A stretch of 64,000 nucleotides of DNA from Acidobacteriota bacterium (GTDB lineage Bacteria; Acidobacteriota; Thermoanaerobaculia; Multivoradales; Multivoraceae). The notes under the pieces were generated by a model. The model searched no databases and was not told where the DNA came from. It saw only the letters and a list, made by a program, of their open reading frames with translations. Location: positions 62,001 through 126,000 of the forward strand of contig JAPPFP010000006.1 of assembly GCA_028877275.1 (NCBI GenBank). The letters run 5' to 3'. Within the stretch, counting starts at the first letter, position 1. Each line of letters opens with the position of its first letter. Shown here piece by piece: positions 44,995-53,097 of the stretch. The position numbers and the translations under genes were made by a program.

Positions 44995-45825
44995 ATGTTT
45001 CGGGCTGAATCGGCACGCAGGCGATGCTTCCTTCCAGCGGCGATTCTCCTCGTGTCGAGCCTCTGGTGGGCCGACGGCCTCACCGCGCAGAACGTGCTCT
45101 CCAGGGCGCTCCAGGAGCGCATTCAGGAGAATCCGCACACGACGGAAGCGGACGTCGAGGCCGGCGCCCGCGTGTTCCGCCGCAGTTGCTCGCTCTGCCA
45201 CGGCCCCGACGGCACCGGTGGCGACGGCCCCGACCTGACGCGCGGCGTGTTCCGTCACGGCAGCAGCGATGCGGCGCTGTTCCGCAACATCCTGACCGGC
45301 ATCCGGAACACGGGCATGGGCGGCATCTACCAGCCGGACAAGTCGATCTGGCAGGTCGTGTCCTACGTACGCTCGCTCAGCCGCGCCGTGGGCGAGGAAG
45401 AGGTGCCGGGCGATCCGAGACGTGGCCGGCTCTTGTACATGAGCCGCGGCTCGTGCTCCGATTGCCACCGGCTGAACGGCTCGGGCGGACGCATCGGGCC
45501 TGATTTGAGCGACCTGGGGTGGCAGCGCGCGCCGGCTCACATCAGGGCTTCGATTATCGATCCTGCTGAGTCCATTGGCGACGACTACCGCACCGTCGAG
45601 GTCAGGACTCGCGACGGGGGTGTCGTCCGGGGCGTGCTGCGCAACGAGGACCGCTACTCGATCCAGCTCCTGGACGAGTTCGAGAACCTGCGGTCCTTCC
45701 AGAAGGCGGATCTCGCGGCGATCGAGAAACCCGAGGAGTCCCTGATGCCGCCTCTCAGCAGCTTCTTCCGCGGCCGGGATCTGGACGATCTGGTCGCCTA
45801 CCTCTACTCGCTGCGGCCGGAGTGA
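44995..45825 (+). CDS. Diheme c-type cytochrome
   Basis: 276 residues from ATG 44995; a longer frame extends upstream but the signal peptide (CFLPAAILLVSSLWWADGLTAQ) starts here. Two CxxCH sites: SCSLCHG in the first domain and SCSDCHRLNG in the second. The C-terminal part (DDYRTVEVRTRDGGVVRGVLRNEDRYSIQLLDE) matches the heme-binding/PVC-type domain found in cytochromes with fused sensor modules. A likely electron acceptor for the PQQ dehydrogenase, whose GTG overlaps its stop as GTGA. Confidence 0.88.
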   Translation: MFRAESARRRCFLPAAILLVSSLWWADGLTAQNVLSRALQERIQENPHTTEADVEAGARVFRRSCSLCHGPDGTGGDGPDLTRGVFRHGSSDAALFRNILTGIRNTGMGGIYQPDKSIWQVVSYVRSLSRAVGEEEVPGDPRRGRLLYMSRGSCSDCHRLNGSGGRIGPDLSDLGWQRAPAHIRASIIDPAESIGDDYRTVEVRTRDGGVVRGVLRNEDRYSIQLLDEFENLRSFQKADLAAIEKPEESLMPPLSSFFRGRDLDDLVAYLYSLRPE

Positions 45826-47444
45826 ACATGCTGATCGGAACCAAGACCGCGGCTCTCGCCGCGTCCCTCCTGCTCGCGGCCGGGGGCGTGTCCGCCCAGC
45901 GCGGCGTGACCTACGAACGCCTGCAGGCCGCGGCCGAGGAGCCGGGCAACTGGCTCATGTACTCGGGGCAGTACGACAGTCAGCGCTTCAGCCGCCTCGA
46001 CGAGATCGACCGCTCGAACGCCGCGGATCTGCAACTCCGCTGGGTCCGCCAGCTTCCCACCCTCGGGCGGGTGGAGACGACGCCGCTTGTGATCGACGAA
46101 GTGATGTACGCGACGACACCGGACAACGTCGTGATCGCGCTCGATGCGCGCACCGGCCGGCGGTACTGGTCCCACGCTCACGAGCTCCCGGATCAGCTTG
46201 CGCTCTGCTGCGGCAAGCAGAACCGTGGCGTGGCCATTCGAGGCGACCGGCTCTACATGGGCACCGTTGACGCGCACCTGCTTGCCTTGGACGCGAAGAC
46301 CGGCGCGGTGATCTGGGACACCGAAGTGGGTTCCCCGCGCACGGGGCACTCGATCACCGCAGCGCCTATGATCATCGGCGACCTGGTCATCACGGGAATC
46401 GGCGGCGGCGAGTACGGCATCCGGGGTTTCCTCGACGCCTACGACGCGGATTCCGGTGAACTCCGCTGGCGTACCTACACGATTCCGGGACCGGGCGAAC
46501 CGGGCAACGAGACTTGGGAGGGCGACTCCTGGAAGACGGGCGGCGCGCCGACCTGGATGACGGGCTCCTACGACCCTGAACTCGATCTCGTCTACTGGGG
46601 CACCGGCAATCCGGGTCCGGACTGGAACGGCGAGGTCCGCGAGGGCGACAACCTGCACTCGGATTCCATGCTGGCGATCCGTCCGGACACGGGCGAAATC
46701 GTCTGGACCTTCCAGTTCACGCCCCACGACGTCCACGACTGGGACGCCTGCCAGGTGCCGATTCTGTTCGACGCGGAGTACCGGGGCGAGCAGCGCAAGC
46801 TGATGGCGTTCGCCAACAGGAACGCCTTCTTCTACCTGCTCGACCGCGAGACGGGGGAGTTCCTGTTCGCGCGCGAGTTCGCCCGGCAGACCTGGGCCGA
46901 GGGGATCGACCAGGACACCGGGCGGCCGATCCGGGTGCCGAACATGTTCCCCAGCGAGGAAGGAACCCTTGTGGCGCCGACGATCGGCGGCGCCGCGAAC
47001 TGGTTCTCGCCCACCTACAGCCCCGACACCGGCCTCTTCTACATCCAGGCCTACGACGCGGAGATGCTCTACTACATGGCCGAGGCCGAGTACGAGGAGG
47101 GCGAGCTCTTCGTCGGCGGCTACGGCAAGCCGGCCGGGCCCGCCGACCAGTACGTCAGCGCGGTGCGGGCGCTCGATCCGCTGACGGGCGACCGCGTCTG
47201 GGAGTACCGGGTCCAGCCCCGGTCCAGGTCCGGCCTGCTGGCCACGAAGGGCGGACTGGTCTTCGGTGGCAGCGTGGCCGGCATCTTCTACGCCCTCGAC
47301 GCCGAAACCGGCGACGAACTCTGGCACCGGCGGCTTGGCGGCGACGTCAACGCGGCCCCGATCAGCTATGAGGCAGGCGGCCAGCAGCACGTGACGATCG
47401 CCGCCGGCCGGGCGCTGTTCACGTTCGCTCTGCCTGCGGAGTGA
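45822..47444 (+). CDS. PQQ-dependent alcohol dehydrogenase, possibly lanthanide-type
   Basis: 540 residues from GTG 45822 (alternative ATG 45828). Signal peptide visible. Quinoprotein motifs: NWLMYSGQYDSQRFSRLDEID, the vicinal cysteine pair in LALCCGKQNRG, TGNPGPDWNGE and the catalytic-aspartate region TPHDVHDWDACQ, numbered D306-W307-D308. The extra Asp two positions after the catalytic one is the mark associated with lanthanide-dependent enzymes. It oxidises an alcohol in the periplasm and hands electrons to a cytochrome c, most likely the diheme protein encoded just upstream, with which it is translationally coupled. Confidence 0.9.
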   Translation: MNMLIGTKTAALAASLLLAAGGVSAQRGVTYERLQAAAEEPGNWLMYSGQYDSQRFSRLDEIDRSNAADLQLRWVRQLPTLGRVETTPLVIDEVMYATTPDNVVIALDARTGRRYWSHAHELPDQLALCCGKQNRGVAIRGDRLYMGTVDAHLLALDAKTGAVIWDTEVGSPRTGHSITAAPMIIGDLVITGIGGGEYGIRGFLDAYDADSGELRWRTYTIPGPGEPGNETWEGDSWKTGGAPTWMTGSYDPELDLVYWGTGNPGPDWNGEVREGDNLHSDSMLAIRPDTGEIVWTFQFTPHDVHDWDACQVPILFDAEYRGEQRKLMAFANRNAFFYLLDRETGEFLFAREFARQTWAEGIDQDTGRPIRVPNMFPSEEGTLVAPTIGGAANWFSPTYSPDTGLFYIQAYDAEMLYYMAEAEYEEGELFVGGYGKPAGPADQYVSAVRALDPLTGDRVWEYRVQPRSRSGLLATKGGLVFGGSVAGIFYALDAETGDELWHRRLGGDVNAAPISYEAGGQQHVTIAAGRALFTFALPAE

Positions 47445-47451
47445 GAGTCCG

Positions 47452-47479
47452 CTGACAAGCCCCCGGCTATCCGTGTAAG
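47452..47479 (+). promoter_or_regulatory. Candidate promoter of the four-gene membrane cassette
   Basis: CTGACA (47452-47457) and TGTAAG (47474-47479), separated by 16 bases, fit a sigma-70-type promoter with one and two mismatches. They lie 87 bases ahead of the first cassette gene at 47566 and just after the PQQ dehydrogenase stop. The match is modest and chance occurrence cannot be excluded. Confidence 0.35.
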
Positions 47480-47565
47480 CTCCAGCGTTTGCCGGACATG
47501 AGCGTACCTTCAGCACTGGGGATCGCGGACCTTGGGGAGCGGCCGACCGACGGTAAGGTCCAGCG

Positions 47566-48933
47566 ATGAACGTGTTCCCTGATCTTCACCTGGAGGACCT
47601 GCGGGCTGAGATTGAACCCAAGGCCCTGGGTCGCCAGCTTGGCGAGCGGGACCGCCCCATGCTCGACGCAGTCGAGGACCAGGGGCAGGCCAAGATCAGC
47701 CAGTTCATCGCCCAGAAGAAGAATGAAGCGGTCCAGTTACGAGACGAGAGGCTGACGGAGATCGACAAAGGTCTGGCTGAGCTTGACCACCCGCTGCTTC
47801 CTGGCGCTTTGGAGAGTGTTGGGCAGCAGGCGCTTGCCGAGTTCGGCGACGTTGAGCAGAGGCACGCCGAGTACCTGAGGAGCGATCTTCAGGAGTGGCG
47901 GAAGAGGCGCGAGGACTACCTCGACTTCAAGGAAGACAACGGAATCAGTCGGGAACCGGACTATCACTCGACGTTCAGGCGATGGATGGGTGGTTGCGGA
48001 CTTGCCGCGTTGCTGCTGCTCGAGAGCGCTCTGAACGGCGGTTTCCTAGCCGAAGGCAGTGAGGCAGGTCTCTTTGGAGGCTGGTCTATTGCGGTCGGTT
48101 TCAGTGCGGTGAACATCCTGGCGCCGTTCGCACTGTTCGGTCCGCTGAGCCGCTACGTTCGGCACGCGAACCTCGGCCTCAAGATCGCTGGCGGGGCGTG
48201 TCTGTTGACATGGGTGTTGCTCGCCCTGGCGCTGAACCTCGGGCTCGCCCACTACCGGGAAGCCTCCGAGGCCTTGGCGGAGAATCCGGATTCCGCGATG
48301 GTCACGCGTCTGTTGGCTCAACCCTTCGGCCTTGAGACGGCGGCTTCCTGGCTCCTCCTCGTCTTGGGTCTGGGTTTCTCAGTGCTCGCCTTCTACGAGG
48401 GATGGAAGTTCTGGGGGGACTCGTACCCAGGGTACCGGGGTGTCCATCTGAAGATGACGGAGGCGAGGGCGAGGCTGGACGACCTGAGAGAGGAGGCTGC
48501 GGACGAGCTGAAGGAAGTCCGAGTCAAGTGGCTAGCCACGGCGCAGGAGACGCTGGACCGCGCGCGAATGCAGCCCGCTGAGACTCGGCGCCTCTTGAAG
48601 AGCGAGAGCGACCTGCTCTCGATGTTCGAGGACCACATCGACCAGTTGGGGAGCCTCGGCGCCATGCTGATCGAGGAGTATCGAGTTGCCAACCACGCCG
48701 TGCGCAGTGACGGCGTCGTGCCCGCCTCCCACATGGGCGCTTGGACACTGGAGTCGCCTCCTCCGCATCGCGTACGCACTTGGGAACCCAAACTGGTGGA
48801 CGATTCGGTGCTGGCGACGCTGCAGGCGGAACATGTCGAGACGGTTCGCGTGCTGAACACTCAGTGGGAAACGGCTCAGCAGCGGCTCGGGCTCGCCAGC
48901 CAGAGCCCCGGCGGCGAGAATGCCGCGCCGTAG
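47566..48933 (+). CDS. Four-TM coiled-coil membrane protein, first gene of the cassette
   Basis: 455 residues. An N-terminal cytoplasmic coiled coil (about 25-130, very Glu/Arg/Lys-rich) is followed by four hydrophobic segments (about 140-158, 170-192, 206-228 and 259-279), then a second helical region (about 290-370, TEARARLDDLREEAADELKEV). I do not recognise the family. The next gene starts inside its last 14 bases, so it is probably cotranslated with the VWA-like, channel-like and single-TM partners. A membrane scaffold or sensor role is inferred from layout only. Confidence 0.8.
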   Translation: MNVFPDLHLEDLRAEIEPKALGRQLGERDRPMLDAVEDQGQAKISQFIAQKKNEAVQLRDERLTEIDKGLAELDHPLLPGALESVGQQALAEFGDVEQRHAEYLRSDLQEWRKRREDYLDFKEDNGISREPDYHSTFRRWMGGCGLAALLLLESALNGGFLAEGSEAGLFGGWSIAVGFSAVNILAPFALFGPLSRYVRHANLGLKIAGGACLLTWVLLALALNLGLAHYREASEALAENPDSAMVTRLLAQPFGLETAASWLLLVLGLGFSVLAFYEGWKFWGDSYPGYRGVHLKMTEARARLDDLREEAADELKEVRVKWLATAQETLDRARMQPAETRRLLKSESDLLSMFEDHIDQLGSLGAMLIEEYRVANHAVRSDGVVPASHMGAWTLESPPPHRVRTWEPKLVDDSVLATLQAEHVETVRVLNTQWETAQQRLGLASQSPGGENAAP

Positions 48934-49771
48934 ACGCCGCCGGTCCCGTCGTGGGCGGCGCTCCGGTCAACTATCCGACCGGGAGAAGGTCATGGTCGGT
49001 GTCGCCGTGCCCCTCGTTGCTGTGGCGTTGGCCTTGTTCGTCCGCTTCGTTGTGTTCGCTCCCGATCTTCCCGAGCGGAACCCTGACACTGGCTGTCCCG
49101 AAACCGGCCCGAGTGCGCTGACCGCGATCATGATCGACGCGACCGATCGGATCGGAGCGATCAGCCGCGCTGACGTTCTGGCGCGTCTGGAGGAGTATGT
49201 CGCGGCGAGCCGAGAGGACGAGATGGTCATTGGATTCGAGGCTAGGCCGGTGGGCGAAGAGGTCGATGAGCCGCTACTCACGGTCTGTCATCCCGGCGAC
49301 CCAGAGAAGGCGAGCGAATGGACGCAGAATCCGCGACTCATCAGGCGGCGGCTTGAGGAGCGGTTTCGGCAACCGCTCGAGGCTCTGTTCCGGGACCTGC
49401 TCGGCCGTCAGGAAGCGCCGACGTCGCCGCTCATGGAGAGTGTCCAGAGCGTCGCCGTTTCCTACCTCGGCCGTGAGGAGTACGTGGACATCCCGAAGCG
49501 GTTGATCCTTGTCTCCGACCTGATGCAGCACAGCGAGTACTTGTCCTTCTTTCGGCAGCCAGGGGTTGATTACGACACGTTCGCTAGAAGTCACGGCGCG
49601 GACGCTCTCAGCACGGATCTCAGGGGAACCACCGTGGACGTCCTCTTCGTTCAACGGGATGCGCACGGCCGGCTTCCCAGTACACGCGGTCTGGCCGAGT
49701 TCTGGGGGCGGTGGATTGAGGACCAGGGCGGCGTAGTCGGACCTGTATCCAGCGTCGACGGGATGAACTGA
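48920..49771 (+). CDS. Membrane-anchored VWA-like protein
   Basis: 283 residues. A very basic N-terminus (MPRRRRRRSRRGRRSG) precedes one membrane helix (about 24-47), so the C-terminal domain is probably outside the cytoplasm. That domain has the strand-loop IMIDATDRIG (D73, T75, D76), TVCHPGDP, SPLMESVQ, LILVSDLMQHS (D200) and EFWGRWIEDQGG. This is a VWA-like fold pattern with a possible metal site, but the canonical DxSxS is altered to DATD. It overlaps the first gene by 14 bases and shares one base with the third. Confidence 0.75.
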   Translation: MPRRRRRRSRRGRRSGQLSDREKVMVGVAVPLVAVALALFVRFVVFAPDLPERNPDTGCPETGPSALTAIMIDATDRIGAISRADVLARLEEYVAASREDEMVIGFEARPVGEEVDEPLLTVCHPGDPEKASEWTQNPRLIRRRLEERFRQPLEALFRDLLGRQEAPTSPLMESVQSVAVSYLGREEYVDIPKRLILVSDLMQHSEYLSFFRQPGVDYDTFARSHGADALSTDLRGTTVDVLFVQRDAHGRLPSTRGLAEFWGRWIEDQGGVVGPVSSVDGMN

Positions 49772-51141
49772 TGGCGTCGGGCCGTCGCCGCGGCGGCGAA
49801 CGAGACTTGAATCCTCGCGCGGCCTTTCTGTGGTTCGCGGCTGGAGGTGGGCTCTTGCTGGCGCTCCTGAAGCTCCTCACGAGTCACTGGCTTCCCCCGG
49901 TTCTTCTCTCGCTGTTGCTTATCGTCGCGTACGGCTTCTTCTTTCTCTGGGACCGGGAACTGAGGGGTCCGAGGTTCGAGCACGCGGGCGACAATCTCTA
50001 CTACGTCGGTTTCCTCTACACCCTGGTCTCGCTGGCGGTATCGCTCTACCGATTCACCAGTGACGGCTACACGGAGGACATCGTTCAGGGCTTCGGAGTC
50101 GCTCTGAGTAGCACCGTCTTCGGCCTGATCGGCCGGGTGTACGTCAATCAGGCGTCCACCGACGAACCGGCCCGCGTGGAGGCGGCTGCACGCCAGAGTC
50201 TGTTGGTCGCCCACCGCGAACTTCGGGCCGAGATGGACTACGCGATCGAGGATTACAAGCGGTTCCGCGAGGACCTGGGCGAGCTGCGGGAGGCCGTCGA
50301 GCGAGCGAAGGGGGTTACGGGAGAGGAGACGAAGGCGTTGGCGAACGAGGCCGCCAGGCTCGAGGATGTGCGTGGCCTGGCTTCCAGGCTGGACAAGGCT
50401 GCCGAAGGCGCCATCGGAAGGATGGCCGAACGACAGGACGAAATGACGGTCCACATGAAGGACGAGGCAATGGCGACTCTCCGCAACATCGCCACTCAAC
50501 AGGAGGCCCTGAGCGACGGCATGCTCAAGGCGCAGAGTGATGCCCTGGACCGGGTCGCGGCTCGTCTGGATGATGCGTCGTCCTCACTGGATGGATCGGC
50601 AGCTTCGATGGCGCGGACGATCAGAAACTCGGAGCAGGAAATCGAAGCCGAAGCGAGTGCACTGCGGAGCGCGATGGACCGGTCGCTGGAGAGCTTTCGC
50701 ACCACGGACTTCGAGCGCGAGGTCGCCGCGCGCGTCCTGGAGCCGGCGGAGGCTCGACTGCGTCAGTTGATGGACAGGTTTCAGCCCCTTGTCGAGAGCC
50801 TGGGGAGCACGCAGGCGGGGCAGGAGCGGGCCGTCGGGGAGAGCGGGCGGATTCTCCAGCAGCTGTCACGGGCACTAGCTCAGAGTGAGGACCTGGCGGG
50901 GCGCTATCAGGCCGCTTCCGACTCGTTGGCTAGGGCAGCGAGCACTCTGGACTCGCTTCCTGAGCAGCTTGAACGGCAGTCCCTACGGTCCGAAGCTGTA
51001 GCTCGCGAAACGGCGGCCGCCGGCGAACGTCTCCGGCAGATCAGCGGCGCCCTCGAGAGCGCAAGCTCTTCCTTGGCGGCCGTTGCCGAGTCGTCGTCGA
51101 GGCGCAGGCGCGGCATCTTTGCGTCCTTTCGCCGCGCCTGA
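49771..51141 (+). CDS. MotA/TolQ/ExbB-like channel with a long coiled-coil tail (ZorA-like)
   Basis: 456 residues, starting one base into the previous stop (TGATG). Four hydrophobic segments lie at about 16-36, 40-60, 76-94 and 103-124. The last, VQGFGVALSSTVFGLIGRV, resembles the conserved TM helix of MotA/TolQ/ExbB proton-channel subunits (A-L-x-T-T-x-G pattern). From about 130 to 440 the protein is almost continuous coiled coil (ALDRVAARLDDASSSLDGSA, SLARAASTLDSLPEQLERQS), as in the tail of ZorA. It would form a stator-like ring coupled to a single-TM partner, here the next gene. The channel assignment is by eye and not by profile search. Confidence 0.7.
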   Translation: MASGRRRGGERDLNPRAAFLWFAAGGGLLLALLKLLTSHWLPPVLLSLLLIVAYGFFFLWDRELRGPRFEHAGDNLYYVGFLYTLVSLAVSLYRFTSDGYTEDIVQGFGVALSSTVFGLIGRVYVNQASTDEPARVEAAARQSLLVAHRELRAEMDYAIEDYKRFREDLGELREAVERAKGVTGEETKALANEAARLEDVRGLASRLDKAAEGAIGRMAERQDEMTVHMKDEAMATLRNIATQQEALSDGMLKAQSDALDRVAARLDDASSSLDGSAASMARTIRNSEQEIEAEASALRSAMDRSLESFRTTDFEREVAARVLEPAEARLRQLMDRFQPLVESLGSTQAGQERAVGESGRILQQLSRALAQSEDLAGRYQAASDSLARAASTLDSLPEQLERQSLRSEAVARETAAAGERLRQISGALESASSSLAAVAESSSRRRRGIFASFRRA

Positions 51142-51146
51142 ACAGG

Positions 51147-52382
51147 ATGGCGTTCGAAGAAAGGCCACCCGAAGCGGGCCGCGCCTTTCCGCGTGGCCTT
51201 GTCCTCGGCTTTACGATGGCCGAGATCGCCATTCTCATCATCTTCGTGCTACTCCTCGTGCTGGCGGCGATGCTGGCGCGCGAGTCGGATAAACGCGAGC
51301 AGGTCGAGTCTGAACTGGAGCGGTACGAGGAAGTGCGTGAGATCTTCGAGGAAGAGGAGCTACCGCAGGATCCCACGGTTCTGCGGTCGTACTTGGTGGA
51401 GCGCGTCGAACGGCATCACGCTGCCGACAACTGGCGGGTGCTAGTCCGCGAACTGGAGCGAACGATTCCGGGGCCTTCCGCGCAGGAACTCCTCGACCGG
51501 ATCCAGCGGTCGGAGGTTGGCACGATGTCGCCGGCGGAGGTGGAGGAGTTGCTAGCGGCGCAGCGCGCCGTGGAGCAGGCGGACGCGCACTCGGAACTCG
51601 AAGAGGCGCTTCAGGAGGCCGAGGTCTCGCCTTCAGCGGGAGAGATCCGGGACATGGCGGCCGCGATGCGTGCCGCGGACGAGCAGGGAATGACGCCCGC
51701 GGAAGTTCGGGACGCCATCGAGAACCGCGTTTGGAACGAAGTGGTTGACGACGCGGGTCGGTTGGTCGAACCGGAAGAACTGCGGGATCTGCTGGATGCG
51801 GTCAGAGCCGCCGCCGAGCAGGGGCTCTCGCCCGAGCAGGTAAGAAACTCCGTCGACGCGCAGAGCCGACTTGAACAGGCGCTCGATGAACGCGACCGAG
51901 AACGGGAGAAGGCCGAGAGTCTCCAGATGCAACTTCGTTCTCTGGGTGGCGGCACGGATCACCCAAGCTGTTGGTACCAGGATGACGGCATCACGACGGC
52001 CTACCTCTTCGATGTCGCTCTGACCGCCCGGGGCAGCTTGGTAGTGGACTTCGCCGCCACCTCGCCCGAGTATGTGCTCGACGCATCCGGGCGCCGGCTG
52101 GGTACGACCGAGGATGCGCGTGCCTCCCTACCGGTAGGCAGCGTTCGGCTTCAGGAGCCCTTGAGCCCCGGGGAGTTTCTTCGACAGACGAAACCGGTCC
52201 ACGACTGGAGTATCGACAACGAGCCCGAGTGTCGCTTCTTTGTGCGTGTCTTCGACCGCACAGGGGCAAGCCAGAAGCAGCTCTACAAGGACCAGCTACA
52301 GGTGGTCGAACAGCCGTTCTACAAGTTGCTCATGGATAGTTCGGGGCTACCACCCGCTCTGGCCCGGACGGTGGGGCAGTAG
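51147..52382 (+). CDS. Single-TM partner protein with coiled coil and conserved C-terminal domain (ZorB/MotB-like position)
   Basis: 411 residues, starting 5 bases after the channel-like gene. One membrane helix (about 24-43, MAEIAILIIFVLLLVLAAML) carries an acidic residue, E26, where MotB/TolR/ExbD/ZorB subunits carry a functional Asp. A long coiled coil (about 45-265, LEEALQEAEVS, ALDERDREREKAESLQMQ) leads to a C-terminal domain (about 268-405) with DHPSCWYQDDG, AYLFDVALTARG, ECRFFVRVFDRTG and YKDQLQVVEQPFYKLL. I do not recognise the domain; it is not OmpA-like. This is the last gene of the cassette. Confidence 0.72.
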   Translation: MAFEERPPEAGRAFPRGLVLGFTMAEIAILIIFVLLLVLAAMLARESDKREQVESELERYEEVREIFEEEELPQDPTVLRSYLVERVERHHAADNWRVLVRELERTIPGPSAQELLDRIQRSEVGTMSPAEVEELLAAQRAVEQADAHSELEEALQEAEVSPSAGEIRDMAAAMRAADEQGMTPAEVRDAIENRVWNEVVDDAGRLVEPEELRDLLDAVRAAAEQGLSPEQVRNSVDAQSRLEQALDERDREREKAESLQMQLRSLGGGTDHPSCWYQDDGITTAYLFDVALTARGSLVVDFAATSPEYVLDASGRRLGTTEDARASLPVGSVRLQEPLSPGEFLRQTKPVHDWSIDNEPECRFFVRVFDRTGASQKQLYKDQLQVVEQPFYKLLMDSSGLPPALARTVGQ

Positions 52383-52413
52383 TGGCGGCGGGTGCGTTGC
52401 ACCTCGTTGCCAG

Positions 52414-52767
52414 TTAGGCTCGGACCCGGATCCTCGACTCCTCAACGATCCAAAGCTCGCCTCCGGTCAGCGAGTTGGACAAGGCGGCCACAAGTCGCAT
52501 CCCGGTCTCGAGAACGCGCGTGCGGGACTGATCGCCCAACCTCAGGACGATGATTCCTGAGGAGGCCTCCGGAGGATGGGTTCGGATGTCGGCGAAGTCG
52601 GTGTCGAAGGTGACGAGAACGCGACCTTCCTCGCTGCAGAGCGACGCGACTTCAGAATCTCGGGCGCCGCCAAGTCCCTGATCGAGGACTGTGGCCACAT
52701 CGTGTCCGGACCGACGGAGAAGGCCCGCGAGTTCTACGGGGAGGTTCTCGTCCAGCTTGAAGCGCAT
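52414..52767 (-). CDS. DUF5615 PIN-like toxin candidate
   Basis: 117 residues from ATG 52767. RFKLDENLPVELAGLLRRSGHDVATVLDQGLGGARDSEVASLC and LVTFDTDFADIRTHPP are the hallmarks of the DUF5615/Mut7-C-type PIN-like family, with the acidic residues D6, E7 and DTD of the nuclease site. It lies 8 bases after the DUF433 gene on the same strand, the standard order for this toxin-antitoxin arrangement. RNase activity is inferred from the family. Confidence 0.88.
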   Translation of the reverse strand: MRFKLDENLPVELAGLLRRSGHDVATVLDQGLGGARDSEVASLCSEEGRVLVTFDTDFADIRTHPPEASSGIIVLRLGDQSRTRVLETGMRLVAALSNSLTGGELWIVEESRIRVRA

Positions 52768-52775
52768 TCGGGAGG

Positions 52776-53003
52776 CTAGCCGGAGAGAGCCACCACCCTC
52801 TCCTTCGCGAGTTCTGCGGCGTAGCACATGGCCGCTCGCACCGAATCCGTCGTAATCGAGGGGTAGCTCCGGACGATTTCCTCCGGCGTAAGGCCGGCCG
52901 CTACGTTGTCGAGTATCACGGTGACGAGTACTCGGGTACCGGCGATACAGGCCTGCCCGTGACAGATTTCCGGGTCCACGGTGATGTGGTCACGCCAGTT
53001 CAT
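52776..53003 (-). CDS. DUF433 antitoxin
   Basis: 75 residues. ITVDPEICHGQACIAGTRVLVTVILDNVAAGLTPEEIVRSYPSIT is a textbook DUF433 sequence, a small winged-helix-like DNA-binding protein that neutralises DUF5615-type PIN-like partners. The downstream gene on the same strand encodes such a partner after 8 bases. The pair lies immediately beyond the convergent four-gene membrane cassette. Confidence 0.93.
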   Translation of the reverse strand: MNWRDHITVDPEICHGQACIAGTRVLVTVILDNVAAGLTPEEIVRSYPSITTDSVRAAMCYAAELAKERVVALSG

Positions 53004-53097
53004 GCACGCATGCTAGCGCGTTGGCAGGAGGGCCTCTTCGGTCGCGGCCCTGCGACTCCAGCGTCGACTGGGCCGTGTCGAAGCCGGCCCGCCGGCG

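Noticed and set aside
45804-47516. A long open frame opposite the PQQ dehydrogenase
   Set aside because: It lies wholly against a strong quinoprotein gene and has His/Val/Asp/Arg-rich antisense composition typical of shadows in GC-rich DNA.
47566-52382. Calling the cassette a standard Zorya system
   Set aside because: No ZorC, ZorD or ZorE-like protein is present, the fourth protein lacks a recognisable OmpA domain, and two extra genes precede the channel.
52240-52560. A plus-strand 106-codon frame across the end of the cassette
   Set aside because: It overlaps the real single-TM partner gene and the DUF5615 gene, and its sequence resembles a translation of their other strand or frame.
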